A stretch of 59,554 nucleotides of DNA from positions 1-59,554 of IMG/VR virus record IMGVR_UViG_3300001799_000004; one strand, given 5' to 3'. Below are positions 51,066 to 58,720 of this stretch, in pieces (the first letter of the stretch is position 1; each line of letters begins with the position of its first letter). The DNA comes from a virus. Under the pieces are notes generated by a model. That model saw only the letters and a list, made by a program, of their open reading frames with translations, searched no databases and was not told where the DNA came from. The translations under genes and the position numbers were made by a program.

Positions 51066-53061
51066 GCTATTGATAAATACTGCATCCGGAACTAGGTATG
51101 CAAATCTTAAAGGCAGTTCTGAATTGTCACAGAAATTGCTTGGTGAAGATATTGTAAAGGTGTTTTTTGATATTGCAGAACCTTTTGAAATCACCATTGG
51201 CGACTCCATTGACGTTTTCGGCAAACGATACTTCATTAATACGCTGCCCATCATTCGCAAACTTTCATCAAGGCTGTATGAGTTTGAATGCACTTTTGAG
51301 GCATATGTTTATGACCTGTCAAAAGTGTCCTACATGGACGTTGATGCAAAGGGTGTACACGTTTCACATGAGTTTTACCTTACCGGACTGCTCGAAGATT
51401 TTGTCATGATGATTGCCCGGAACATGGAGCGTGTTTATGGCACCGCTGTGTGGGCTTACACCATTGAGGCTGTCAGGACTGATTACAAAACAATTTCATT
51501 TTCTGATCACAATTGCCTGAGTGCGCTTGCAGAAATATGCAAGGAGTTTTCTGTTGAGTACGAGGTTGTAAGAACCACTGACAAGAACGCCCTTGTGATC
51601 AAGGATAAAATCGGCGGCACCCAAAAGCCTCTGTTCAAGTACGGTTATGGCAATGGCCTGTACTCACTAAAACGGAACCTTTCAACAGCAAGCAATATCT
51701 GTACCCGGCTTTTTGCCTTTGGCAGTTCGAAGAACCTAGGACCTAATTACCGCAATTTCAGTCCACGGTTAAAAATGCCTGCACAAACTTCCGGCCAGCC
51801 GAACATCTTTGTTTCGTTTGGGCATTTTGTGATTGTAGGACAAGAGGCTCACATCTTCGGCCAAACAAACGCAGCCTATGTACAGTTGCAGATTCCAGAC
51901 CAAAATTCCGGATGGGTTGACTATGGAACACCTCAAAACGGCGCAATGCTGAATTATCACTACTTGACATATTATATGCCGCCTTCGATTTATTCATTCA
52001 GAATAAAGGCATGGAATATCATTGGCAAGTATGTTTACAGTGATGGCACTTATGAAGGTTGGGGGGTGTCGGTTAACGAAAACAGTTACATTGATAATGA
52101 TGCTGCAATTGCACTGTTTGGTGTTATCGAAAAGGTAGTCATTTTCGATGACATCTACCCTCACAGAATTGGCACGGTTACCGGCATTGGTGACACGTAC
52201 TTGAAGTTCATCGATTCCGGCATGTTTGATCTTAACGCTGTTGATGGCTCCGGAAACACGCTCTATTTGCTTCCCGGGCTTGAGGCGAAAATTCATTTTA
52301 ACACCGGCAACCTTGCCGGTTATGAATTTACGATCAACAATTATAACACTGCATCAAAGATGTTTTCCCTTAACTCAATAGTTGATGAAAGAAGTCTTGA
52401 AATACCGAATCCTGATGAATCTGCATTTAAAATCAATGTTGGAGACAAGTATGTAATTATCGATATCAAACTCCCTGCTTTCTATATTACTGAGGCCGAG
52501 AACGAATTATACAACACAGCCTTTGATTGGCTTGTGAAATATTCAAATTACCATGTGCTTTATGACTTGGAGATTGACGAAAAGTACATGAAAGCAAACT
52601 CCTTTACGCTTGGAGTTGGTGATGAAATACTTGTTGAGGATGAAGAACTTGGCCTAATGGACATGATGCGAATTTTGGAGGTTAGAAGAAATCTTGTGCA
52701 TGAATTTAAGTATGAAGTAAAGCTTTCAGAAACACAATTTAAGCAGAAACGCAGACCCGGACGGACGACAAAAAAGGTTAAGGATACCATTGCTGCAATA
52801 GCCACACCTGCCAGCACTGACTTTGTACTATTCGAAAGAGCCGGAACCACTCAGCCGGTTAAGGTTGCTTTTACTGACATTAAATCGACGCTAAAAGAGT
52901 ATTTCAATACTGTTTACACTGAGGTAATTCATAACGATCATGAACCGGTTGCAACAGAAGAACTCCCATCACCTCAGAATGCAAACTTTTTCATGGGAGA
53001 TGATTACGAATATCACTTGATTGCCGGAAGATGGAAAAGAAGTTCATTATCAACCTTTTAA
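51058..53061 (+). CDS. Tail tip/hub protein (Tal-like)
   Basis: A 667-residue protein starting at GTG 51058. The N-terminal 380 residues look like a baseplate-hub domain (NTASGTRYANLKGSSELSQK; YRNFSPRLKM). The rest is beta-rich, ending in KRSSLSTF. Position after the Dit-like gene and the length fit a Tal or gp37-type tail-tip protein, which contacts the host surface and may be an adsorption determinant. No peptidase motif stands out. Confidence 0.75.
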   Translation: MNRLLINTASGTRYANLKGSSELSQKLLGEDIVKVFFDIAEPFEITIGDSIDVFGKRYFINTLPIIRKLSSRLYEFECTFEAYVYDLSKVSYMDVDAKGVHVSHEFYLTGLLEDFVMMIARNMERVYGTAVWAYTIEAVRTDYKTISFSDHNCLSALAEICKEFSVEYEVVRTTDKNALVIKDKIGGTQKPLFKYGYGNGLYSLKRNLSTASNICTRLFAFGSSKNLGPNYRNFSPRLKMPAQTSGQPNIFVSFGHFVIVGQEAHIFGQTNAAYVQLQIPDQNSGWVDYGTPQNGAMLNYHYLTYYMPPSIYSFRIKAWNIIGKYVYSDGTYEGWGVSVNENSYIDNDAAIALFGVIEKVVIFDDIYPHRIGTVTGIGDTYLKFIDSGMFDLNAVDGSGNTLYLLPGLEAKIHFNTGNLAGYEFTINNYNTASKMFSLNSIVDERSLEIPNPDESAFKINVGDKYVIIDIKLPAFYITEAENELYNTAFDWLVKYSNYHVLYDLEIDEKYMKANSFTLGVGDEILVEDEELGLMDMMRILEVRRNLVHEFKYEVKLSETQFKQKRRPGRTTKKVKDTIAAIATPASTDFVLFERAGTTQPVKVAFTDIKSTLKEYFNTVYTEVIHNDHEPVATEELPSPQNANFFMGDDYEYHLIAGRWKRSSLSTF

Positions 53062-53077
53062 CTAAATACATTTTTAT

Positions 53078-53419
53078 ATGAGTAACAAACTAAGAGTTCG
53101 CAAAATCAATCAGTCAGCAAGTAAGCCTGAAAACACAAACGAAACGCCTGCAGAAGTACAGGCCGAAAAAACTGCGCCTATCAAAAAAGCAAAAGGCAAA
53201 GGCGAAACAGTTGAAGAATTGCAAGCCAAAATTGCTGAGTTGCAAAGGCTTGAAAATGAGAAGATAGAAAAACAGATCGAAGAAGTTGCAAGCAAAGCCG
53301 GGGTCATGGTTGGTATTCAAATGACTGCACAAAAGCTGGCCGAAATCATGATGTACATGGTTCAGAACAAAATGACAACAGTTTCACTCAAATTCGAGGT
53401 CTGGAAAGAAAAAAAATAA
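53078..53419 (+). CDS. Small coiled-coil tail-region protein
   Basis: A 113-residue protein with a Lys/Glu-rich low-complexity start (KPENTNETPAEVQAEKTAPI) and a coiled coil (ETVEELQAKIAELQRLENE). It lies between hub and fibre genes, and its function is unknown. A role in tail fibre attachment or assembly is possible. Confidence 0.5.
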   Translation: MSNKLRVRKINQSASKPENTNETPAEVQAEKTAPIKKAKGKGETVEELQAKIAELQRLENEKIEKQIEEVASKAGVMVGIQMTAQKLAEIMMYMVQNKMTTVSLKFEVWKEKK

Positions 53420-53440
53420 TCAATCTAAATCTTTAAAGTA

Positions 53441-54880
53441 ATGGCACAATATGACTTAATCTTAGTACGCAATGACGCCCCCACAGGGGTCGATTTTGCT
53501 GAGGTCACGCTTTCCAAACCTACCAGGGCTGGATTGTTCATGACACAAAACCCCGGCACAGGTGCATTCAGCTGGTCTGATACGCTCGACACGCCTGTTT
53601 TAAACGGAACAGTATCAGGCACGGCCTTAATCAGTAACATGAGTAATGCTGCTACCGGAAAGCTTGTTGATTCTGCAATTATCAAAGCATACGTTGATGC
53701 GAACATTGGTGCCAATGATGCGATGGTGTTTAAAACAGCAATCGACTGTTCTACAAACCCAAATTATCCTGCTGCTGATTGCGGCTGGACTTATCGTGTT
53801 TCTGTCGCTGGTAAAATCGGTGGAGCAAGCGGCCCAAACGTTGAAGTTGGTGACATTATGATTTGTAACACCGATGGAACAGCAGCCGGAAACCATGCAA
53901 CAGTTGGTGCATACTGGAACATTATTCAAATGAACCTTGACGGCGCAATTGTCGATTCTATGTTTTCCGGAACCGGCCTGATGAAACGCACTGGCGCAGG
54001 AACTTATGCAATCGTTACAGACAATTCAGCAAACTGGAATTCGGCCTATGCTTGGGGCAACCATGCAGGGCTTTATACCCTTATTGCACACACCGGAGCC
54101 GGTGGCGCTGCTCATGCCGTAGTAACAACAAGTGTTAACGGCTTTATGATTGCCGCAGACAAAACAAAGCTTGATGGTATTGCTACAGGTGCGAACAATT
54201 ATGTTCACCCCTCCGGTGATGGGAACCTTCACGTACCGGCCACTAGTACGACCAACAATCTTAAAGTATTGAAAGCCGGAGCCACGGCAGGATCGCTTTC
54301 ATGGGCCTTTGTTGATTGGGGAGAACTTACCGGAAAGCCTGCAACCTTCACCCCGGCTTCGCACACACACCCGACCTCAGAGGTTGTTGGACTTGACACT
54401 GCTCTCGCAAACAAACTCGATATTAACGGCACTGCTGTTGCTGCTTCTAAGCTGGCAACAGCAAGGACAATTGCAATAACTGGCGATGGTTCCTGGTCTG
54501 TTTCATTTGATGGTTCCGGCAACGTAACAGGGGCTTTAACACTCGCCTCAGTAGTAGCGGCAAACACTTTCCCGAAAATCACTTTCAATGCAAAAGGACT
54601 TGTAACAGGTGGAAGTGCGCTTTCTGCATCCGACATTCCGAATTTGGATGCTTCGAAAATCACAACAGGCATATTTGACGTTGCCCGGATTCCGGCAATC
54701 TCGATTTCTGGTGTTACCGGCCTGCAGGCAGCATTGGATTTGAAAATGAATACATGGGTAACTGCACCGGCTACGGCAACAGCAACCGGCACAACAGGGC
54801 AGCTTGCAAGGGATTTGAACTACTTATACATCTGTGTGAATACAAACACATGGAGGCGTACAACTTTGGCGGCATGGTAA
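53441..54880 (+). CDS. Tail fibre-like protein (first)
   Basis: A 479-residue protein with a repetitive, Ala/Thr/Gly-rich fibre composition and collagen-free beta repeats. It starts MAQYDLILVRNDAPTGVDFA and contains DALVN-like fibre segments (LTGKPATFTPASHTHPTSEV, then DTALANKLDINGT). SHTHPTSEV is a common phage fibre motif. It should be part of the host-binding apparatus. It shares its first residues with the next fibre gene. Confidence 0.8.
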   Translation: MAQYDLILVRNDAPTGVDFAEVTLSKPTRAGLFMTQNPGTGAFSWSDTLDTPVLNGTVSGTALISNMSNAATGKLVDSAIIKAYVDANIGANDAMVFKTAIDCSTNPNYPAADCGWTYRVSVAGKIGGASGPNVEVGDIMICNTDGTAAGNHATVGAYWNIIQMNLDGAIVDSMFSGTGLMKRTGAGTYAIVTDNSANWNSAYAWGNHAGLYTLIAHTGAGGAAHAVVTTSVNGFMIAADKTKLDGIATGANNYVHPSGDGNLHVPATSTTNNLKVLKAGATAGSLSWAFVDWGELTGKPATFTPASHTHPTSEVVGLDTALANKLDINGTAVAASKLATARTIAITGDGSWSVSFDGSGNVTGALTLASVVAANTFPKITFNAKGLVTGGSALSASDIPNLDASKITTGIFDVARIPAISISGVTGLQAALDLKMNTWVTAPATATATGTTGQLARDLNYLYICVNTNTWRRTTLAAW

Positions 54881-54894
54881 ACCAAATAATCAAT

Positions 54895-54925
54895 CCGGGC
54901 GTGTGTAACAGCACGTCCGGGTTTT
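54895..54925 (+). terminator. Terminator-like hairpin between fibre genes
   Basis: CCGGGCGTG (54895-54903) pairs with CACGTCCGG (54912-54920), with one G-T pair, followed by GTTTT. Likely a partial terminator. Confidence 0.65.
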
Positions 54926-54938
54926 AACAATCGCGCAA

Positions 54939-56447
54939 ATGGCTCAGTACGATATAGTTTTTCATATTAACGCCAACGCTTCGGGCGAATTATTTGCTGA
55001 ACGGAAGATCAGTCTACCAAAAGGTTGCTTGCTGGCCGGAAGTGACGATTACCCTACTGTTTTGGCGCCTAGGAGCAACAGGGCTGTTTTTGCCACTAAC
55101 ACACAAGAACCAAGCGGATTCATTGACAACCCGGCTTATCACCACGATGGGGCAAATCAGGCAGTGATAATTGTTGAAAACAGCAATGATCAGACTAAAC
55201 CCAGAGAATTTTCATTAACTGAATGGGTAAGTGGTGCTTATGGCAGGCCGTTAATGAAATATTCGATTAACCCTTACTTTTCGAGTGCGTTCTCTCTTAA
55301 TTGTTATGATTTGACCGACAAGTTGGAACTTCCGGGCAATGCAACTTTGAATGTTGATGCTGAAACCGGTTTTTCTTTTGCACATAACAATGGTGTTTTT
55401 GCAATCAATAATTATTCGATCTATGGAACTGCTGAATCTTCTGTTGAGTTTTATGTTGGTTCATCAGCATTAAACATTACTGCTGATAATTTTACAATAA
55501 GACGACCTGCGCTTGATGTGCTTACGTTGGAAAGCGATAATAACGGCTCTGCAACTTTAGGAGTATTGCCGGAAGACCCTGCTGCTGGAGGTTATGGTTG
55601 TCAGATTGGTTTGTTTGCTTTTGTTGCAGGGGCGCCTGATTTGTATGCAAAATCTGGTCAGCAGGACACTGATTGGTCAATGATGATGCGCCCTGATTTA
55701 GATGGGGTGATACCAGTGAAATCAGGGTTAAACATGATGGTTTTGAAGGCTGATTATACAGCAAACGCTTTTGAAGTTAAAACAAACGTGCACAGGCTAA
55801 TAGGCGGCAATGTTGATTCAAATGGTTATGCAGTTTATCGCATCAAATCTACTGCGCTTGCAACAAAAGACATCATTGGCTCCTATGGATTTGTGCCGCA
55901 GGCAGAGGGAAATTCTGCATCAGCACGAATAACCGCAGTTGCGTCAAACACACATGGTTCAAACTCGCACCCTACTGCCTTGCTGTTTGGCAATGCGCTA
56001 GATGGTCAGATTGGGAGCGTGGATCAGTACCGGATGATGTTGGACAGATATGGTAATGTGCTGTTTAAGACATCAGGCATTGACATCACCGGAACCCTGC
56101 CAACCGCTAAGTCAGGCGTTGATATTCACGACTCCGTTGGTTTTGGTCCTACTGTTCAGACGACCGGAAATCATTCAATAGGCAATGAATATTGTTATAT
56201 GCTGACCAATGCGGCAACCGGCAATGCCACGTTTTACCTGCCTGACCTTGCATCGGTTGAAGGGCGCAATTACATGGTTGTGAATGCTACCGGAACCCGC
56301 ACGATAACCATTGCCCGGGCAGGAACCGACAAAATTAATGGCGTTACAAACCCTTCGATTGTGTTGAATGCAGGGGATGTGGTTTTCATCCATGCCACAG
56401 GCAATTCTCAATATGGCTGGTTTGTTTCAGGCAATGTTAAGCGATAA
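54939..56447 (+). CDS. Tail fibre-like protein (second)
   Basis: A 502-residue protein that begins MAQYDIVFHINANASGELFA, paralogous in its start to the previous gene. The middle is beta-rich; the end carries a fibre-type C-domain (NEYCYMLTNAATGNATFYLP; VEGRNYMVVNATGTRTITIA; KINGVTNPSIVLNAGDVVFI). It is likely another receptor-binding or fibre-tip protein. No reverse transcriptase or variable repeat is seen, so there is no sign of a diversity-generating system. Confidence 0.75.
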   Translation: MAQYDIVFHINANASGELFAERKISLPKGCLLAGSDDYPTVLAPRSNRAVFATNTQEPSGFIDNPAYHHDGANQAVIIVENSNDQTKPREFSLTEWVSGAYGRPLMKYSINPYFSSAFSLNCYDLTDKLELPGNATLNVDAETGFSFAHNNGVFAINNYSIYGTAESSVEFYVGSSALNITADNFTIRRPALDVLTLESDNNGSATLGVLPEDPAAGGYGCQIGLFAFVAGAPDLYAKSGQQDTDWSMMMRPDLDGVIPVKSGLNMMVLKADYTANAFEVKTNVHRLIGGNVDSNGYAVYRIKSTALATKDIIGSYGFVPQAEGNSASARITAVASNTHGSNSHPTALLFGNALDGQIGSVDQYRMMLDRYGNVLFKTSGIDITGTLPTAKSGVDIHDSVGFGPTVQTTGNHSIGNEYCYMLTNAATGNATFYLPDLASVEGRNYMVVNATGTRTITIARAGTDKINGVTNPSIVLNAGDVVFIHATGNSQYGWFVSGNVKR

Positions 56448-56488
56448 TTGTTATAAGATTTACAAAACCACAAAACCACGTTACAATT

Positions 56489-56806
56489 ATGGAACATCAA
56501 ACACTTGAACTACTTGACAAAGGAACATTGATTGCATTCATGTCCATTGGAAGCATTATTCTTACCTTGCTTTTGGGTCTTATTGCTTACTTCCTTCGTG
56601 ATTTTGCTTCACAGGTGAAGTCGATGGGGCAGAGTGTGTCAACTCTCCAGATCGTTGTTGAGGGTGAGAAAATACGTCGCGAAGTGCACGAAGAGAAACA
56701 TGACGTCATTGATGAACGTCTAAATAAGCACTCAAACAAACTTGAAAATCAAGGTAAACTTCTCGAAAAACATGAAACTGAACTTAATGAACTTAAAAGA
56801 CGATGA
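56489..56806 (+). CDS. Membrane-anchored coiled-coil protein (holin-like candidate)
   Basis: A 105-residue protein with one hydrophobic helix (FMSIGSIILTLLLGLIAYFL) and then a charged coiled coil (EGEKIRREVHEEKHDVIDER). It overlaps the next gene by 4 bases and sits at the start of the lysis cassette. This design is seen for phage haemolysin XhlA-type proteins; membrane lysis role probable, not certain. Confidence 0.6.
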   Translation: MEHQTLELLDKGTLIAFMSIGSIILTLLLGLIAYFLRDFASQVKSMGQSVSTLQIVVEGEKIRREVHEEKHDVIDERLNKHSNKLENQGKLLEKHETELNELKRR

Positions 56807-57150
56807 AAATTATTCAATTTCTCAAAAACTGGAATGAGTTATTAACTCTTCCAATTGCATTACTTCTTTGGTGGTACAGCAACTCCATTCTCAGGATGAT
56901 AGACGAAACGGCCGGGGTTTACGATGTTGGAATATTTCAGGCATTCCTACTCGGCACCGCCGGTATTCTCTTCGGTCATGCCCTTGTTTGGCTTATATTG
57001 AAGCTTTCTGCAGGCGATGTATACAGAACGCTCGATGATTTTCTAAATCGCAACACGTTAATAACACCATGGCAAAGAGGTTTGTTTTCATTATTGTACT
57101 TTGGGTTTTTACTAATAGCTTGGTCTATTCTGGTAGCCGGAATGAGTTAG
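56803..57150 (+). CDS. Holin candidate with three TM segments
   Basis: A 115-residue protein with three hydrophobic helices (LLTLPIALLLWWYSNSI, FQAFLLGTAGILFGHALVWL, GLFSLLYFGFLLIAWSILVA) and charged loops. Size and TM count match class I-like holins, and it lies before the endolysin. Its last 82 bases overlap the endolysin start. Confidence 0.7.
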   Translation: MKIIQFLKNWNELLTLPIALLLWWYSNSILRMIDETAGVYDVGIFQAFLLGTAGILFGHALVWLILKLSAGDVYRTLDDFLNRNTLITPWQRGLFSLLYFGFLLIAWSILVAGMS

Positions 57151-57590
57151 TAAAGACATACCGGAAGTATATCGGTGTCCGTGAACTCACAGGTAACAAT
57201 GATGGCTGTGAGGTTGAAATGTTTCTTAGGTCTACAGGTCTTGGCAAGGGCTATGCATGGTGCGCTGCCTTTGTAACCTATTGCCATATGAAAAACGGCC
57301 TGCCTTCTCCACAACTTGCACCTGCTTGGGCGGCTGCGTGGTTTCCAGAATACAGGTTAATCAAAAATGAAAACGCCTTGCCGGGTGACGTGTTTGGGAT
57401 TTATTACGTCAAAATGAAACGGATTGGCCACGTAGGATTTATTGACGAGTCATGGAACAATGATTCCAATAACATTATAACAGTTGAGGGCAACACCAAC
57501 GGCGACGGATCCCGCGAAGGGGATGGCGTTTATCGCAAAAGGCGTAGTAAGAAACAAATCAAATCAGTAAGCAGATGGATACAAGAGTAA
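57069..57590 (+). CDS. CHAP-like endolysin with N-terminal signal
   Basis: A 173-residue protein with a signal-like start (FVFIIVLWVFTNSLVYS) and a CHAP-type amidase/peptidase core: GYAWCAAFVTYC (Cys 65), RIGHVGFID (His 121) and TVEGNTN (Glu 140, Asn 142), the order of this catalytic triad. It cuts peptidoglycan. The ATG at 57069 lies inside the holin gene (82-base overlap); a TTG at 57120 would remove the signal, so the start decides whether it is Sec-exported. Phages with signal-bearing endolysins do not depend on the holin for transport. Confidence 0.82.
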   Translation: MAKRFVFIIVLWVFTNSLVYSGSRNELVKTYRKYIGVRELTGNNDGCEVEMFLRSTGLGKGYAWCAAFVTYCHMKNGLPSPQLAPAWAAAWFPEYRLIKNENALPGDVFGIYYVKMKRIGHVGFIDESWNNDSNNIITVEGNTNGDGSREGDGVYRKRRSKKQIKSVSRWIQE

Positions 57591-58174
57591 TCCCATGGGC
57601 ATTTTCAGTAGTGCTTCTAATCGTAATTATCATCATAGGCCAATGTCACCGGTGCCCTGAAAGTAACCCGTGTCCTGAACCACGAACCGATTTAAGGACT
57701 GACAGTATACCCGGGGATTCTGTCGCAAAACCATATCCGGAAATAAAGCCGGTACCAATCAAGATAGTTTATGTTGAAGTACCTGCAAAAGTTGATACAG
57801 GTGAAATTCTCAGGCTGTATCATGCTGAAGTGTATGGCCGGGACACGCTTGCAAATGACAGTTCTGTATTTGTGGCCGTAGATTGGATGGTCACTAAAAA
57901 CCGGCCAGTATTCTTTAAACCTGAGATTGCAAACCGTAAGCCGGTTGCAATTAACCACTATACCACTTACACCTTTGAAAATTTACCTGAGAATAAATAC
58001 TTTGCTGGATTCAATACCGGAAGGTCACCGAAATCATTCGGCTTTGGACCATCTTTTGCATTGCTAACTAAAAAAGAAACGCTTTTCACTATCAATTGTG
58101 ATTTGCTCAATAAGGATGTATATTTGACTGTTCTTTGGAAGCTGAATTTATCAAGAAAAAAGGTCAAAAAGTAA
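57575..58174 (+). CDS. Spanin-like or envelope protein with N-terminal TM
   Basis: A 199-residue protein with one N-terminal hydrophobic helix (VIPWAFSVVLLIVIIIIG), a Cys/Pro-rich linker (CHRCPESNPCPEP), a Pro/Val-rich extended region and a beta-rich C-terminal part (FGFGPSFALLTKK; DVYLTVLWKL). It overlaps the endolysin by 16 bases and ends the late operon, the usual place for the spanin that joins inner and outer membranes. I see no lipobox, so a classic o-spanin is not supported. Confidence 0.55.
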   Translation: MDTRVIPWAFSVVLLIVIIIIGQCHRCPESNPCPEPRTDLRTDSIPGDSVAKPYPEIKPVPIKIVYVEVPAKVDTGEILRLYHAEVYGRDTLANDSSVFVAVDWMVTKNRPVFFKPEIANRKPVAINHYTTYTFENLPENKYFAGFNTGRSPKSFGFGPSFALLTKKETLFTINCDLLNKDVYLTVLWKLNLSRKKVKK

Positions 58175-58261
58175 CAAAATGCTGCAGATGTTTCACAATT
58201 GTTTCAAAAACATTTTCATTAATCAACCATAACTGTTTTATATATAGTTAATTATGAGGAT

Positions 58262-58315
58262 CACAATAGCAGCTTCCCAAGCTGAGGGTCGTGGGTTCGA
58301 GCCCCATTGCCCGCT
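58262..58315 (+). repeat. 3' part of tRNA-Gly(CCC): prophage attR
   Basis: The sequence from 58262 holds the anticodon arm with loop TTCCCAA (CCC anticodon at 58276-58278), variable loop, T arm (GTGGG, TTCGAGC, CCCAT) and the 3' acceptor strand TGCCCGC plus T (58308-58315) of a tRNA-Gly. The 5' acceptor and D arm are absent upstream, where late phage DNA lies. This is the remnant left when a phage integrates in a tRNA gene, and it marks the right boundary. Confidence 0.88.
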
Positions 58316-58322
58316 CAACATC

Positions 58323-58360
58323 AATCAGGCTTCCGAAACCGGAAGCCTGATTTCTTTTTT
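58323..58360 (+). terminator. Rho-independent terminator of the tRNA-Gly gene
   Basis: AATCAGGCTTCCG pairs with CGGAAGCCTGATT across a 4-base AAAC loop, with TCTTTTTT after. It lies 8 bases past the tRNA end and is probably the original host terminator of tRNA-Gly. Confidence 0.9.
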
Positions 58361-58378
58361 GATATCTGGATTGAATAA

Positions 58379-58543
58379 GTGAGTCTTTTCATTGCCCTTG
58401 GAGTGGAGGTGTTACAACGAAAACTGGCATTTAATCAAAAAGATTATTCAATTCCTGTTGGTGACTTGCCCAGGGGCATATACTATTATACAATTTACCC
58501 CGTAAACAATTCTCCCTTTTCGGGAAAATTAGTGCTGGAGTGA
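58379..58543 (+). pseudogene. 5'-truncated relic of a T9SS sorting-domain gene
   Basis: A reading frame from 58379 to TGA 58541-58543 has no start and encodes only a C-terminal T9SS sorting domain: VSLFIALGVEVLQRKL, FNQKDYSIPVGDLPRGIYYY, then TIYPVNNSPFSGKLVLE. Over its last 147 bases, 131 match the end of the phage gene at 19373-21001 (my count). The remnant lies in host DNA just past attR. It shows that close relatives of that gene exist, or existed, in this chromosome. Confidence 0.75.
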
Positions 58544-58720
58544 AAAGGCGAGCTGTTCTCATTAAAACCATTTTACACAGGCTTCAAACGATGTTTAACC
58601 CGATGCAACTGTTGTCCCTTGCGGCCTGTGTATGCTGGCACACAAAAACACATCTGCCACCGGGCTTCTGTCATAGGTTAGTTTAACCAGTTTTTTTTAA
58701 ATCCAGATAAAATAATTGGA

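Larger units (their letters stand above)
1..58316. mobile_element. Temperate siphovirus-like prophage (left end just outside the window)
   Basis: The block holds an integrase, a repressor with a divergent early promoter, replication and recombination genes, terminase, portal, capsid, tail and lysis genes in normal phage order, and ends in a 3' tRNA-Gly fragment that fits attR. The integrase at the left edge implies attL and the intact tRNA lie just before base 1. Reading direction switches at the lysogeny block (1221-3890), the T9SS cargo (19373-24852) and the accessory block (35783-41416). The tail type is inferred from one long tape-measure gene and no sheath gene. Confidence 0.9.

Noticed and set aside
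53441-56447. Possible diversity-generating retroelement targeting the fibre genes
   Set aside because: No reverse transcriptase gene and no template/variable repeat pair with A-biased differences was seen in the window.
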